A stretch of 9,666 nucleotides of DNA, from the NCBI GenBank assembly GCA_902782475.1, contig CACZNR010000026.1, positions 1 through 9,666 of the forward strand, read 5' to 3'. The position numbers and the translations under genes are program-made. The stretch comes from an uncultured Eubacteriales bacterium. Lineage in GTDB: Bacteria; Bacillota; Clostridia; Christensenellales; Christensenellaceae. Below are positions 1-6,541 of this stretch, piece after piece. The notes under the pieces were generated by a model that did not search any database, was not told where the DNA came from, and saw nothing but the letters and a program-made list of their open reading frames with translations. Positions within the stretch are counted from its first letter, which is position 1. The number at the start of each line of letters is the position of its first letter.

Positions 1-282
1 CTTAAGCTCATCTATAACTGTCATGAGGTCTTCCGATTCTGTAAGTACAGACATCTCAGTCATCTTTCCGTCGCTGACAGTTTCCCGTCCTCCGCCAATG
101 AAATCAAATATGAATGCACCGATCCCGTTCTCGGCAAAAAGAGAAGCTACAAGAAGATTGCTCCTCATATCACTTCCAAATCCATGGGATATTATGACCA
201 GTGGAAAAACTTCCCTTCCTGCAGGTCTCAAAAGCTTTCCGCATATCCTTTTGTCATCTCTGTAAAATACAAGTTCATCCAT
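1..282 (-). CDS. Alpha/beta hydrolase, N-terminal part (runs off left edge)
   Basis: Reading leftward from an ATG at 282, the frame stays open for 94 codons to the window edge, so only the N-terminus is visible. Residues 28-37 read LVIISHGFGS, a beta-strand followed by the HG oxyanion-type turn of alpha/beta hydrolases. Residues 59-66 (FDFIGGGR), with SDG at 70-72 and TEMSVLTE at 75-82, match the pattern of cytoplasmic serine esterases and acyl-peptidase-like hydrolases common in gut Clostridia. The nucleophile Ser and the Asp/His of the triad lie outside the window. There is no signal peptide, so it is probably cytosolic; the substrate cannot be read from this part. A GAGGTCAGGAC ribosome site and an extended -10 element lie just upstream, and a terminator separates it from the ZIP gene, so it is probably a separate transcription unit. 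Confidence 0.85.
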   Translation of the reverse strand, partial: MDELVFYRDDKRICGKLLRPAGREVFPLVIISHGFGSDMRSNLLVASLFAENGIGAFIFDFIGGGRETVSDGKMTEMSVLTESEDLMTVIDELK

Positions 283-301
283 AGTCCTGACCTCAAGGGG
301 T

Positions 302-310
302 ATTATATCA
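302..310 (-). promoter_or_regulatory. Extended -10 promoter element of the hydrolase gene
   Basis: On the minus strand this reads TGATATAAT, that is TG-N-TATAAT, a full extended -10. No good -35 is visible, which is normal for extended -10 promoters. It lies 19 bases upstream of the ATG at 282, giving a leader of only about a dozen bases. It starts after the terminator that ends the ZIP transcript. Confidence 0.6.
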
Positions 311-325
311 AAGATAGCCTGTGAT

Positions 326-366
326 AAAAAGTGTACCGGGCTGCCAGCAGCTGACTTACCCGGTAC
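326..366 (-). terminator. Intrinsic terminator after the HMA-ZIP operon
   Basis: On the minus strand an 8-bp perfect stem, GTACCGGG (366-359) with CCCGGTAC (340-333), encloses an 18-base loop region that can form a small inner hairpin (CTGC/GCAG). Two bases later a TTTTT tract follows. It lies 23 bases past the ZIP stop codon. Confidence 0.8.
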
Positions 367-389
367 CAAGATAGTATATAAAAGGAGTT

Positions 390-1172
390 TTATCCAAGGG
401 CCACATCCAGAGCCATCATAAGGGTAAACCCTACGGCAAAGGATATGACACCTATGTTCGAATGTTTTCCGGCAGACATCTCCGGGATCAGTTCCTCAAC
501 TACCACATAGAACATCGCACCAGCTGCGAAGCTCAGGAAATATGGTATCACAGGAGTAAGAAGTGTCGATGCCAGTACTGTTATGAGTCCGAATACAGGC
601 TCCACCACACCACTGAGGACTCCATAGAAAAATGAGGATGACTTGGGCTTGCCTTCAGCCTTCAAAGGCATTGAGATTATGGCACCTTCAGGAAAATTCT
701 GTATGGCGATACCAGATGCCAGCGCCATGCATGCACTTGAGGTTATCCCTGTGCTCCCTGATCTCAGACCTGCATATACAACTCCAACAGCCATGCCCTC
801 AGGTATATTGTGTATGGTCACAGCAAGCACGAGCATCATGGTCCTTGTGAGCTTTGACTTCGGTCCTTCCACCTGACCTATGTTCCTGTGAAGATGCGGT
901 ACTACGCTGTCAAGAAGCAGCAGGAAAAGTATACCTATCCAGAATCCTGCAAAGGCAGGCAGAAATGACAGCTTTCCCATTTCGGAACACTGCTCTATGG
1001 CCGGGATTATAAGGCTCCATATGGAAGCAGCCACCATGACACCGGCTGCAAACCCCGTAAGAGCTCTCTGCACCTTATCTGAAAGAGTATCCTTCATGAA
1101 GAATACACAGGCAGATCCCAGAGATGTTCCAAGAAACGGTATAAGTAGTCCCAGAATGATATCTTTTGTCAT
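390..1172 (-). CDS. ZIP-family divalent metal transporter
   Basis: A 260-aa integral membrane protein, the usual length for bacterial ZIP (ZupT/GufA-type) importers, which move Zn, Fe or Mn into the cytosol. Predicted membrane segments fall near residues 5-25, 38-58, 71-91, 111-135, 145-165, 184-205, 210-225 and 240-258. The metal-site signatures are present: HNIPEG at 121-126 in TM4 and QNFPEG at 158-163 in TM5, with E191 and E226/E227 in later helices. A His-containing cytosolic loop (HLHRN, 93-97) precedes TM4, as is usual. Its ATG overlaps the stop of the upstream HMA gene (ATGA), so translation is probably coupled. A terminator closes the operon. The metal cannot be read from sequence; the operator upstream of the operon hints at iron or manganese. 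Confidence 0.93.
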   Translation of the reverse strand: MTKDIILGLLIPFLGTSLGSACVFFMKDTLSDKVQRALTGFAAGVMVAASIWSLIIPAIEQCSEMGKLSFLPAFAGFWIGILFLLLLDSVVPHLHRNIGQVEGPKSKLTRTMMLVLAVTIHNIPEGMAVGVVYAGLRSGSTGITSSACMALASGIAIQNFPEGAIISMPLKAEGKPKSSSFFYGVLSGVVEPVFGLITVLASTLLTPVIPYFLSFAAGAMFYVVVEELIPEMSAGKHSNIGVISFAVGFTLMMALDVALG

Positions 1173-1417
1173 CTTCCGAACCAGCGTTTCTTCTGATATT
1201 CTTCCTCTGAGACTGAGGTAAGAGAGTATCCTGTCTCACTTATCTTATCCTTAAGTTTTTCAATATCAGCTTCTTCGGAAACAAAGGATGCTTCGCCTTT
1301 TCTGAAATCAGCATGTACCTTTTTTGCATCACTGACATTGTTATATATGACATCCTTTATGTGTGCCTCACACATGGTGCAGGCCATACCTTCTATTCCA
1401 AGTTTGTATTGTTTCAT
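1169..1417 (-). CDS. Heavy-metal-associated (HMA, CopZ-like) small protein
   Basis: An 82-aa soluble protein with one HMA ferredoxin-like fold. GMACTMCEAHI at 10-20 holds the metal-binding pair C13 and C16 (MxCxxC type). The conserved late motif ETGYSLTSV (61-69) and the C-terminal KKRWFGR tail fit small cation-binding proteins encoded beside ZIP or P-type ATPase genes in Clostridia. It probably binds a soft or transition metal in the cytosol and acts as a chaperone, buffer or sensor for the ZIP protein encoded directly downstream; that role is inferred from gene order. The ATG at 1417 has a GGAAGTG ribosome site 7 bases away. The stop overlaps the ZIP start by four bases. Promoter and operator lie immediately upstream. 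Confidence 0.9.
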   Translation of the reverse strand: MKQYKLGIEGMACTMCEAHIKDVIYNNVSDAKKVHADFRKGEASFVSEEADIEKLKDKISETGYSLTSVSEEEYQKKRWFGR

Positions 1418-1440
1418 GATTTCACTTCCGTATCACATTA

Positions 1441-1456
1441 GTTAGCATGTGCTAAC
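1441..1456. promoter_or_regulatory. Palindromic operator GTTAGCA-N2-TGCTAAC, DtxR-like
   Basis: The plus strand reads GTTAGCATGTGCTAAC: perfect 7-bp arms around a 2-base centre. It begins 3 bases after the -10 hexamer of the HMA-ZIP promoter, so it covers the expected transcription start, the classic position for a repressor. The GTTAG...CTAAC half-sites resemble those of DtxR/IdeR-family iron or manganese regulators, whose consensus contains GGTTAG and CTAACC. Assignment to that family is inference; the palindrome itself is seen directly. Confidence 0.65.
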
Positions 1457-1459
1457 CCA

Positions 1460-1468
1460 ATTATATCA
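1460..1468 (-). promoter_or_regulatory. Extended -10 promoter of the HMA-ZIP operon
   Basis: The minus strand reads TGATATAAT, a perfect TATAAT with the TG extension. The best -35 candidate at normal spacing is poor (TGGCAA), so the promoter probably depends on the extended -10. It is sandwiched between two palindromes: 1441-1456 downstream and 1474-1487 upstream. Confidence 0.7.
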
Positions 1469-1473
1469 CAATC

Positions 1474-1487
1474 TGACAATATTGCCA
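1474..1487. promoter_or_regulatory. Near-perfect palindrome upstream of the -10 element
   Basis: TGACAATATTGCCA on the plus strand is a 14-bp inverted repeat with a single mismatched pair (TGnCAATATTGnCA). It occupies the spacer and -35 side of the HMA-ZIP promoter, so it could be a second regulator site. It also lies only 5 bases past the DUF3990 stop codon and may be chance in AT-rich sequence. Confidence 0.3.
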
Positions 1488-1491
1488 CATC

Positions 1492-2043
1492 TTATTTCAT
1501 TTCTTCAAAGTATGAAGAAACGAGATCCTGATATTCAGTTTCCTCTACCTTAAGCAGGGATGCATTTTTCAGAAGTGTCTCATCATCGATGACATAGGAT
1601 GATAGAAAATCCATCCTTTCTGCAGCCCTTCTGCTCTTTACTGCCATCTGGACCATTTCCGGACCAAGCTTTAACAGTTCAAGAGCGGTGTCTTCATCAA
1701 GAAGAGAGCTCGTGATAAGACCAAACATGTCGTAGACAGTATCGTTTGCCACAGGTCCTATGATGATGTCATAGTCACCAAATGCATCCGGATATCCCGC
1801 TCTGTTCCTTCTTAAGTATCGAAGCCATGTCCTGTCCTTTGATAACCTCAGTACCTTAAGTTCCTCAGTATCAAGCTCATAGGAGTTCACATATACTGAG
1901 CTTCCCTTTTTTCTTCTGCCCCATTTGGAAGCAAAATTGTCAGAAAAGGACACGTAGAATCCTGCTCCAAGATCAGCATTCTTCCTGCCGAAGCTCACGT
2001 CAGGCTTTTTTATCTCTTCATATGCTGTATGGTAGACTATCAT
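1492..2043 (-). CDS. DUF3990 protein, ADP-ribosyltransferase-like
   Basis: A 183-aa soluble protein whose layout matches DUF3990. It opens with VYHTAYEEIKKPD (3-15, H5), followed by ADLGAGFYVS (23-32, Y30), YDIIIGPVANDTVYDMF (91-107) and a helix with QMAVKSRRA (132-140). The early His in YHT and the Tyr in GxGFY are the positions expected for an H-Y-E type ART nucleotide site; I cannot place the Glu with certainty. DUF3990 genes in Clostridia often sit beside DUF3791 genes and are suspected toxin or effector modules, but activity here is inferred. No partner gene is visible; instead debris of other genes lies upstream. The start is firm: GGGGGA ribosome site 5 bases before ATG 2043. A strong terminator ends about a dozen bases upstream of the start codon, so expression needs readthrough or an unseen promoter. 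Confidence 0.82.
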   Translation of the reverse strand: MIVYHTAYEEIKKPDVSFGRKNADLGAGFYVSFSDNFASKWGRRKKGSSVYVNSYELDTEELKVLRLSKDRTWLRYLRRNRAGYPDAFGDYDIIIGPVANDTVYDMFGLITSSLLDEDTALELLKLGPEMVQMAVKSRRAAERMDFLSSYVIDDETLLKNASLLKVEETEYQDLVSSYFEEMK

Positions 2044-2055
2044 GGTTCCCCCTGC

Positions 2056-2083
2056 AAAAACATCCTGCAGAGATGCAGGATGT
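2056..2083 (-). terminator. Perfect 10-bp terminator hairpin before DUF3990
   Basis: On the minus strand ACATCCTGCA (2083-2074), loop TCTC, then TGCAGGATGT (2069-2060) running into TTTTT. The stem is perfect and the last stem T continues into the T-tract. The DUF3990 ribosome site (GGGGGA) follows within about five bases. It originally may have ended the upstream gene whose 3' end survives at 2094. Confidence 0.85.
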
Positions 2084-2093
2084 CAGTAGTCAG

Positions 2094-2253
2094 TTATTTC
2101 TCTGCATGTAGCAGCTGTTCGACAAGTTCCTTCTTTTCGTTAAGCACGCATCCGCCTTCATAATCATCAAGAAGTATGTCATTCTTCTGCAGCTGCCTCA
2201 GCAAACTTCTTTGTGTTTCCTGTCCTTGTAAAGTAGCTTACGGCTATATTCAC
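2094..2253 (-). pseudogene. Flavodoxin 5' fragment joined to an unrelated 3' gene end
   Basis: From GTG 2253, behind an AAAAAGGAG ribosome site, 24 codons read VNIAVSYFTRTGNTKKFAEA and then AAEE before TGA at 2179-2181. This is the first strand and phosphate loop of flavodoxin (TRTGNT, FMN-binding), but a flavodoxin needs about 140 residues and nothing flavodoxin-like follows. In another frame, from about 2190 down, codons give NDILLDDYEGGCVLNEKKEL and VEQLLHAEK, ending in TAA at 2094-2096; this looks like the acidic/Lys-rich C-terminus of a different protein I cannot name. The simplest reading is an internal deletion that fused the beginning of one gene to the end of another, keeping the promoter, ribosome site and terminator. 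A functional 24-codon leader peptide is less likely. Confidence 0.6.
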
Positions 2254-2300
2254 GGCTATCTCCTTTTTATTAATTGTTCAAAATTTAATTTTATACAATT

Positions 2301-2327
2301 ATTATATCCTGTTCCTGATATTTTCAA
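2301..2327 (-). promoter_or_regulatory. Promoter upstream of the flavodoxin fragment
   Basis: On the minus strand TTGAAA (2327-2322) and TATAAT (2306-2301) are separated by 15 bases, short but close to consensus. It sits 48 bases before the GTG of the fragment and just after the GNAT terminator. Its transcript would run into the hairpin at 2056-2083 before reaching DUF3990. Confidence 0.5.
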
Positions 2328-2333
2328 ACTACT

Positions 2334-2366
2334 AAAACAGATCCCCCGGATGCTGTCCGGAGGATC
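2334..2366 (-). terminator. Terminator after the GNAT gene
   Basis: On the minus strand GATCCTCCGGA (2366-2356), loop CAGCA, TCCGGGGGATC (2350-2340): an 11-bp stem with one G-T pair, followed by TGTTTTAG. The T-tract is modest (four T), so termination may be partial. It lies 27 bases past the GNAT stop codon. Confidence 0.7.
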
Positions 2367-2393
2367 CGCCTAAAGTGATCTTTTTTATGATGA

Positions 2394-2951
2394 TCATCTT
2401 CTGATCTCTCTCACCATCTTATATTCCCCAAGCACTCTTCCGTCCCGAAGCCTTATGGCACCTGGAGTGTAGCCTGTTATCTGAAATCCCATCTTCCGGT
2501 ACAGAGCCTCTGCCCTTTCGTTTCCCTCAACGAAATCCAGCTCCATCTGTGTTATGTTTACGTTTTTTTCTGCTATCCTTATGAGCTCCTCAAAGACCCT
2601 GGTCCCTATCCCTAGGCCCCAGAATTCCTTCAGCAGCACTATGGATACATTGGCCCTGTGTCTGATCTTCTCGTATGAACTCCATGCTATGGTGGAGGCT
2701 CCTGCGATCCTCCCGTCCACAGTGACTATGATCATGGTCTGATTCTCTGAAACGTCAAGGCTCTCGAAAAGCCTCTTCTCGTCTTCATATGTATATCTGT
2801 CGCATTCCTCAGGATACCTGAGTATGAATTCAGTCTCCCCTGAAGATCTGTACAGATAACTGAGCATATCCTGGATGTCATTTTCCACGGGACTTCTCAT
2901 CACTGCAGTCCTTCCGTCCTTAAGGGTGAATTCAATGGGATCGACCTTCAT
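2394..2951 (-). CDS. GNAT-family N-acetyltransferase
   Basis: A 185-aa cytosolic protein with the GNAT fold, which moves an acetyl group from acetyl-CoA to an amine. An N-terminal strand and RSPVENDIQDML helix (19-30) are followed by the motif D region near VDGRIAGASTIAW (78-90). The acetyl-CoA site is motif A at 103-127, with FWGLGIGTRVFEEL (the Q/RxxGxG/A-type loop as WGLGIGT, 111-117). Motif B is NERAEALYRKMGF at 144-156. Length and layout match RimJ/RimL-like or stress-type GNATs; the acceptor cannot be deduced. AGGAGG lies 8 bases before ATG 2951. It has its own -10 element and terminator, so it is probably a single-gene unit, although no terminator is seen between it and the M4 peptidase gene. 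Confidence 0.92.
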   Translation of the reverse strand: MKVDPIEFTLKDGRTAVMRSPVENDIQDMLSYLYRSSGETEFILRYPEECDRYTYEDEKRLFESLDVSENQTMIIVTVDGRIAGASTIAWSSYEKIRHRANVSIVLLKEFWGLGIGTRVFEELIRIAEKNVNITQMELDFVEGNERAEALYRKMGFQITGYTPGAIRLRDGRVLGEYKMVREIRR

Positions 2952-2981
2952 GTCCCTGTCCTCCTGATCATTCTTTATATG

Positions 2982-2987
2982 ATTATA
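2982..2987 (-). promoter_or_regulatory. -10 element of the GNAT gene
   Basis: The minus strand reads TATAAT, 30 bases upstream of the ATG at 2951. I see no convincing -35 at 16-18 bases. There is no hairpin terminator between the peptidase stop (3029) and this site, so GNAT may also receive readthrough transcription. Confidence 0.45.
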
Positions 2988-3028
2988 CTACATGTAAGGC
3001 AGCTCAGGAAAAACATCATCTCATCATC

Positions 3029-5152
3029 TCAGGACGGATCCGGTATCTTGTTCACGGAGCCCTCCTGCAGTGTGAATATGCCCCAGTTCGAATTGCTCTT
3101 TGTCCATTGTCCGTCAGAACTGTAATACAGTATCAGGGTATCATTGCTGTTGAACTGGACAAGGGCAAAGCAGAATTTCCTGTTCTTCTCCACCTGAAAT
3201 GTACAAAGTCCGTTCTTTGCAGGATAGTAGATCCCTATGAGGTCGTTCACATTGTTTCCCACCGTATCATACAGCTCTATCTGAATGTTCGTTCCGATGG
3301 TATCCTCAGGCACGTAGAAATACACCCTTCCGTAACCCGGCTCCACATATTCCCTCGCCTTTGTCATCCTGTCCCCGGCCATTCCGGTCATCACATATCC
3401 ATCCGTCACTGCATCTTCCATGTCCTCCCTTCCGCGGACCCTGCATCCGTATCTCAGGCAGGCATAAAGGTCATCATAATCGGAATATGGGGTCATGATC
3501 TCTGCTGCAATGTACCATATCTGGGCCAGTGTCGGAAGATCACATCCCTCCTCATGCATATAGTATGCGACATAGTTGGTAAGTGAGCTGTTTGTATGGA
3601 CACCGCCAGTGTCATTACTGGAAGACGGATATCCCACAGGAGCTATGTAGTATTTGTCGCCTACCCTTGCAGGCTGTTCATGTCTTCTCGGGTCTGACAT
3701 GGTCCTCATCTCATAGCCGGAAGCCTCACAGATGCTCCATGAGGTATCGAATGTATGATCATAGGACATCTCTATAATGTTTCCCATGATGTCTGCCATA
3801 GATTCGTTTATGGCACCGCTCTCATTGGTATATACGCTTCCCTGCATCTGATGCTGGAATACGGCATGGGTGTATTCATGTCCCACCACATCCAGTGCCT
3901 GGCACCAGTTGTTTGCAGTGCTCACCCCGAAGCATGCCCATCCGTTCTTGTCTCCCCAGTAGCATGCATTGTTCACGGGTCTTCCATTCCTGTCCTTCCA
4001 GTCAACAGTGATGAGGACAGGCAGTCCGAAGCCGTCAGGCCCATTGAGGTTGAAATTGTCCCTGTAGAAGTCATACGCCCTCATGTAGTTGTAGTATACA
4101 AGTATGTGGTCTGCCTTCCAGTCTGTTGGCGAACTGCTCATGACTGGGCTCAGGGTATCCCTGTACTTCCAGTCGGAATAGTCAGCCAGCATCATCTTCC
4201 TTTCCTTATCGGCAAGTATGTACATCCTGTTCACAGGATTGTAGCAGACAGGCATGTCCACCTGATACTTCTTTCCGTTAGGATAAGTGAGGTCGTATTT
4301 TACATAATGCTGTTCCAGCACATCGAATGCCGAGTCGGTCTCATACTGGTCATATGAGTCAGATTCGAAATCCTGCATGGGCATGTTGGTGACATATTCC
4401 CCGTCAAAGCTCACGAAATGTCCCAGATACTGCTGTTCCAGTATGTCCGGCCTGTCATTGTCTGAATACACCACAAAGCAGTTGAAATATCTGCTGTCAA
4501 AGGCTATTGCCAGCTCATGGGTCTGTTCAGGATAGAATGTCAGCTTGTCTGCACCCTCATATGAATCCATTGCTATCTGGAGGGCCTGCTTTTCATCTAT
4601 CTTCTTTACAGTCTCCGGCTGGGAAACATTCCTGAATGAGGATGACATGGCAACGGTCCAACCATCCCTGTCAGTAACGATCTTCAGGGTAGCTCCCCAC
4701 AGCGTCTGATTCCCGTAGCGCTGCTGGTATGTATAGTAATGGTATCCGTCCTGATCCTTTGATTCATAGACTGCAAAGGGCTGTATCTCCTTTACGAGCC
4801 CCATCATTCCTCTTAAGGGATTGAAGGCATTTATTGCATCATCAAAGTCCTTTACAGGTCTGTCATAGAACCTTCCCACTATCGTGGTAAGGAATCCTTC
4901 CTCATCATAGATATACAGCACCTGTTCGTCGTTTATGGCATCTATGTCCTTCTCAGTCACCTGTCTTCCGTCAAAGGATGAGACATCAGTGCTCTTTTCC
5001 GTAACATCAGGCTTCGTGGAGCCTCCATGTTCTTCTGATGAAGGTACCGGCACATCCGGCTTAGGATCCGGGAAGCGTATGCATCCGGTAAGCATCACCA
5101 GACATGCTATGAGGCACATGATCCTTATAAAACATCTTGCTGACCTGTTCAT
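3029..5152 (-). CDS. Lipoprotein M4 (thermolysin-like) metallopeptidase
   Basis: A zinc endopeptidase precursor anchored outside the cell. I start it at ATG 5152 (707 aa): GGAAGGAAAGG lies just upstream, whereas the longer GTG at 5176 (+8 residues) has no ribosome site. Numbered from the ATG, a Lys-free hydrophobic signal ends in the lipobox LTGC (C24). A Pro/Ser/acidic linker follows (25-55), then a propeptide of FTP/PepSY type (about 60-215). The catalytic domain spans roughly 280-590: HEYTH at 425-429 binds zinc and carries the catalytic Glu, GAINESMAD at 446-454 supplies the third zinc ligand E450, and GGVHTNSSLTN holds the catalytic His H519. A beta-rich domain (about 600-707) closes the protein. 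All M4 catalytic residues are present, so it should be active after prodomain removal. It lies 113 bases downstream of the other lipoprotein gene and is probably co-transcribed. Confidence 0.93.
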   Translation of the reverse strand: MNRSARCFIRIMCLIACLVMLTGCIRFPDPKPDVPVPSSEEHGGSTKPDVTEKSTDVSSFDGRQVTEKDIDAINDEQVLYIYDEEGFLTTIVGRFYDRPVKDFDDAINAFNPLRGMMGLVKEIQPFAVYESKDQDGYHYYTYQQRYGNQTLWGATLKIVTDRDGWTVAMSSSFRNVSQPETVKKIDEKQALQIAMDSYEGADKLTFYPEQTHELAIAFDSRYFNCFVVYSDNDRPDILEQQYLGHFVSFDGEYVTNMPMQDFESDSYDQYETDSAFDVLEQHYVKYDLTYPNGKKYQVDMPVCYNPVNRMYILADKERKMMLADYSDWKYRDTLSPVMSSSPTDWKADHILVYYNYMRAYDFYRDNFNLNGPDGFGLPVLITVDWKDRNGRPVNNACYWGDKNGWACFGVSTANNWCQALDVVGHEYTHAVFQHQMQGSVYTNESGAINESMADIMGNIIEMSYDHTFDTSWSICEASGYEMRTMSDPRRHEQPARVGDKYYIAPVGYPSSSNDTGGVHTNSSLTNYVAYYMHEEGCDLPTLAQIWYIAAEIMTPYSDYDDLYACLRYGCRVRGREDMEDAVTDGYVMTGMAGDRMTKAREYVEPGYGRVYFYVPEDTIGTNIQIELYDTVGNNVNDLIGIYYPAKNGLCTFQVEKNRKFCFALVQFNSNDTLILYYSSDGQWTKSNSNWGIFTLQEGSVNKIPDPS

Positions 5153-5223
5153 TCGATTTACATCCTTTCCTTCCACCGGGTCAATTCTGGTCGGTGTATA
5201 CGGTCCTATGGTTTTACGATGTT

Positions 5224-5252
5224 GCAGACAGGGCCTGCCATCCGGCAGACCC
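5224..5252 (-). other. Intercistronic hairpin with two alternative pairings
   Basis: On the minus strand GGGTCTGCC (5252-5244), loop GGAT, GGCAGGCCC (5239-5231) forms a 9-bp stem with one G-T pair, 13 bases past the lipoprotein stop. The same GGCAGGC can instead pair with a second GTCTGC copy (5229-5224) around a CCT loop. No T-tract follows either form, so it is unlikely to be an efficient terminator. It may protect the 3' end of the lipoprotein mRNA or tune the ratio of the two lipoproteins; that is inference. Confidence 0.45.
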
Positions 5253-5265
5253 CCATACTCCTTTT

Positions 5266-6426
5266 TTATTTGACTATATAGCCATCAACGGTATATGAAT
5301 ACATCTCATCCGTGACAGACTTGTACCTGTTTCCCCTGTAATCATCCAGAAATCCGTTGTATGCACGGTATATCTTTCCTGTCTCCACATCGTACACCCT
5401 CTCATATCCCAGTGTGGCATCACTCCTCTTCTGGCTTATTATGTCATATGAGGTGTTGCGTTTCTCCCAGGAATCCATGATCATGCCGGACATCTCATCG
5501 AATATCTTCTGATTTGCCCTGACGATGGAAACAACTATGTCCTGTTCCCTGTTGTATCCTTCCATGAATGCGTCGCTGAACTGTATGGTCCCTATGCAGT
5601 GATCCATAACAGCCTGCCAGTCATTGAATTCCTCTTCCGGTGCCATCAGCATGAAATTGTGAAGCGCGCTCAGCTGTGCCACATCCTCTCCATACATGTA
5701 ATATGGGCCCGGATCATATATCGTTGAAGTGAAAAGACCCTGCATGAGCCTTCCTTCTTCATTCTTGAATGTGACCCTCAGGACATCACCGCCCATGGGT
5801 GCCTTTCCTATGGTCTCCAGTGTATTCATGTCATAGATGTACGGGAAATACGGATATACTATCTGTTCCTCATTGACCAGCTTTGCATTTTCGGTCCATA
5901 CTCTGTAGAACTGCTCCGTGGTCTGGGGATCCACAGGAGTGAGCTTTGAATAGAAGGTCGCAGGGTAAAGGTCCTGCCATAACCTTCTTGCCTTCTCCGT
6001 CTTCATGAAGCCAGTGAACTTGAGACAAAAGATGAACATCCTGTCTTCATTCTTGGGATCGAAGACCTTGAAGGTATAGCTTATGTATCCCACATCAGGT
6101 ACCTGTATGCTCCATCCCGCAGGCACATCGAAGCTTACAAGACCGTTATCGAACCTGGTATATTTTACCTGACTGCTCTCAGACGGAACGATCTTCACGT
6201 CCGTATCAGGAACATCTATATCACTTCCTTCATAGGAACTGTCAGGCTCATCAGAACCGTCATCGGGATCATCCATATCCTCTGAAGGATCAGTTATGTC
6301 AGAGATATCTTCCGGCGGGTCAGTTTGGCCGGGATCAGGTGTGAACCCTCCGAAACATCCGGAAAGAGAAAGCATCAGCAGCAGTGCTACAATAAATGAG
6401 ATAACTCTTCTTGCTCCTGAAAACAT
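5266..6426 (-). CDS. Putative lipoprotein with acidic linker, unknown function
   Basis: A 386-aa surface lipoprotein that I do not recognise beyond its export signal. The N-terminus has basic residues (R6, R7), a hydrophobic stretch (8-20) and the lipobox LSGC with C24 as the lipid site. Residues about 28-75 form a Pro/Asp/Glu/Ser-rich linker lifting the rest off the membrane, similar in style to the linker of the M4 peptidase next door. The globular part starts with FDNGLVSFDVPAGWSI (92-107), a strand pattern seen in many extracytoplasmic beta domains (PsbP/DcrB-like folds are possible but unproven). The C-terminus has a YERVYDVETGKIYRAYNG repeat-like beta segment. AGGAGG lies 7 bases before ATG 6426. 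Located between the LuxR-type membrane regulator and the peptidase, it may be a target of the former and a partner of the latter. Confidence 0.85.
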   Translation of the reverse strand: MFSGARRVISFIVALLLMLSLSGCFGGFTPDPGQTDPPEDISDITDPSEDMDDPDDGSDEPDSSYEGSDIDVPDTDVKIVPSESSQVKYTRFDNGLVSFDVPAGWSIQVPDVGYISYTFKVFDPKNEDRMFIFCLKFTGFMKTEKARRLWQDLYPATFYSKLTPVDPQTTEQFYRVWTENAKLVNEEQIVYPYFPYIYDMNTLETIGKAPMGGDVLRVTFKNEEGRLMQGLFTSTIYDPGPYYMYGEDVAQLSALHNFMLMAPEEEFNDWQAVMDHCIGTIQFSDAFMEGYNREQDIVVSIVRANQKIFDEMSGMIMDSWEKRNTSYDIISQKRSDATLGYERVYDVETGKIYRAYNGFLDDYRGNRYKSVTDEMYSYTVDGYIVK

Positions 6427-6541
6427 ATGTATCCTCCTGCAGAAATCATACTTTTACAGATAAATGATACATAAAGATACTTGAAACCCGTAGTCCAGTT
6501 TTTGGTATAGGTACTTAAAAATGCTTTTGTGATGGGATATC
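6427..6541 (-). other. Gap between regulator and lipoprotein genes, candidate control region
   Basis: This 115-base gap holds no terminator hairpin. On the minus strand AAGTACC and AAGTATC recur 34 bases apart, and GTATC occurs twice one helical turn (10 bases) apart, followed by TTATC, all upstream of the lipoprotein ribosome site. These could be sites for the LuxR-type protein encoded upstream, but I see no clear -10/-35 pair and the repeats are short. Confidence 0.25.

Noticed and set aside
2176..2373. A 65-aa plus-strand Cys/Leu-rich frame
   Set aside because: It lies over the promoter, flavodoxin fragment and GNAT terminator of the minus strand and has no ribosome site.
3001..3030. Repeated CATCATCTC units as a possible terminator after the M4 peptidase gene
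   Set aside because: They are short direct repeats that do not form a stem; no self-complementary arms or T-tract fit a terminator.
3107..4357. Long plus-strand frames (up to 200 aa) opposite the M4 peptidase gene
   Set aside because: They are mirror frames of a gene with intact catalytic motifs, have no ribosome sites and low-complexity Val/His/Ile composition.
5174..5176. GTG start giving a 715-aa M4 peptidase
   Set aside because: No ribosome site precedes it, whereas GGAAGGAAAGG precedes ATG 5152 and that start gives a normal lipoprotein signal.
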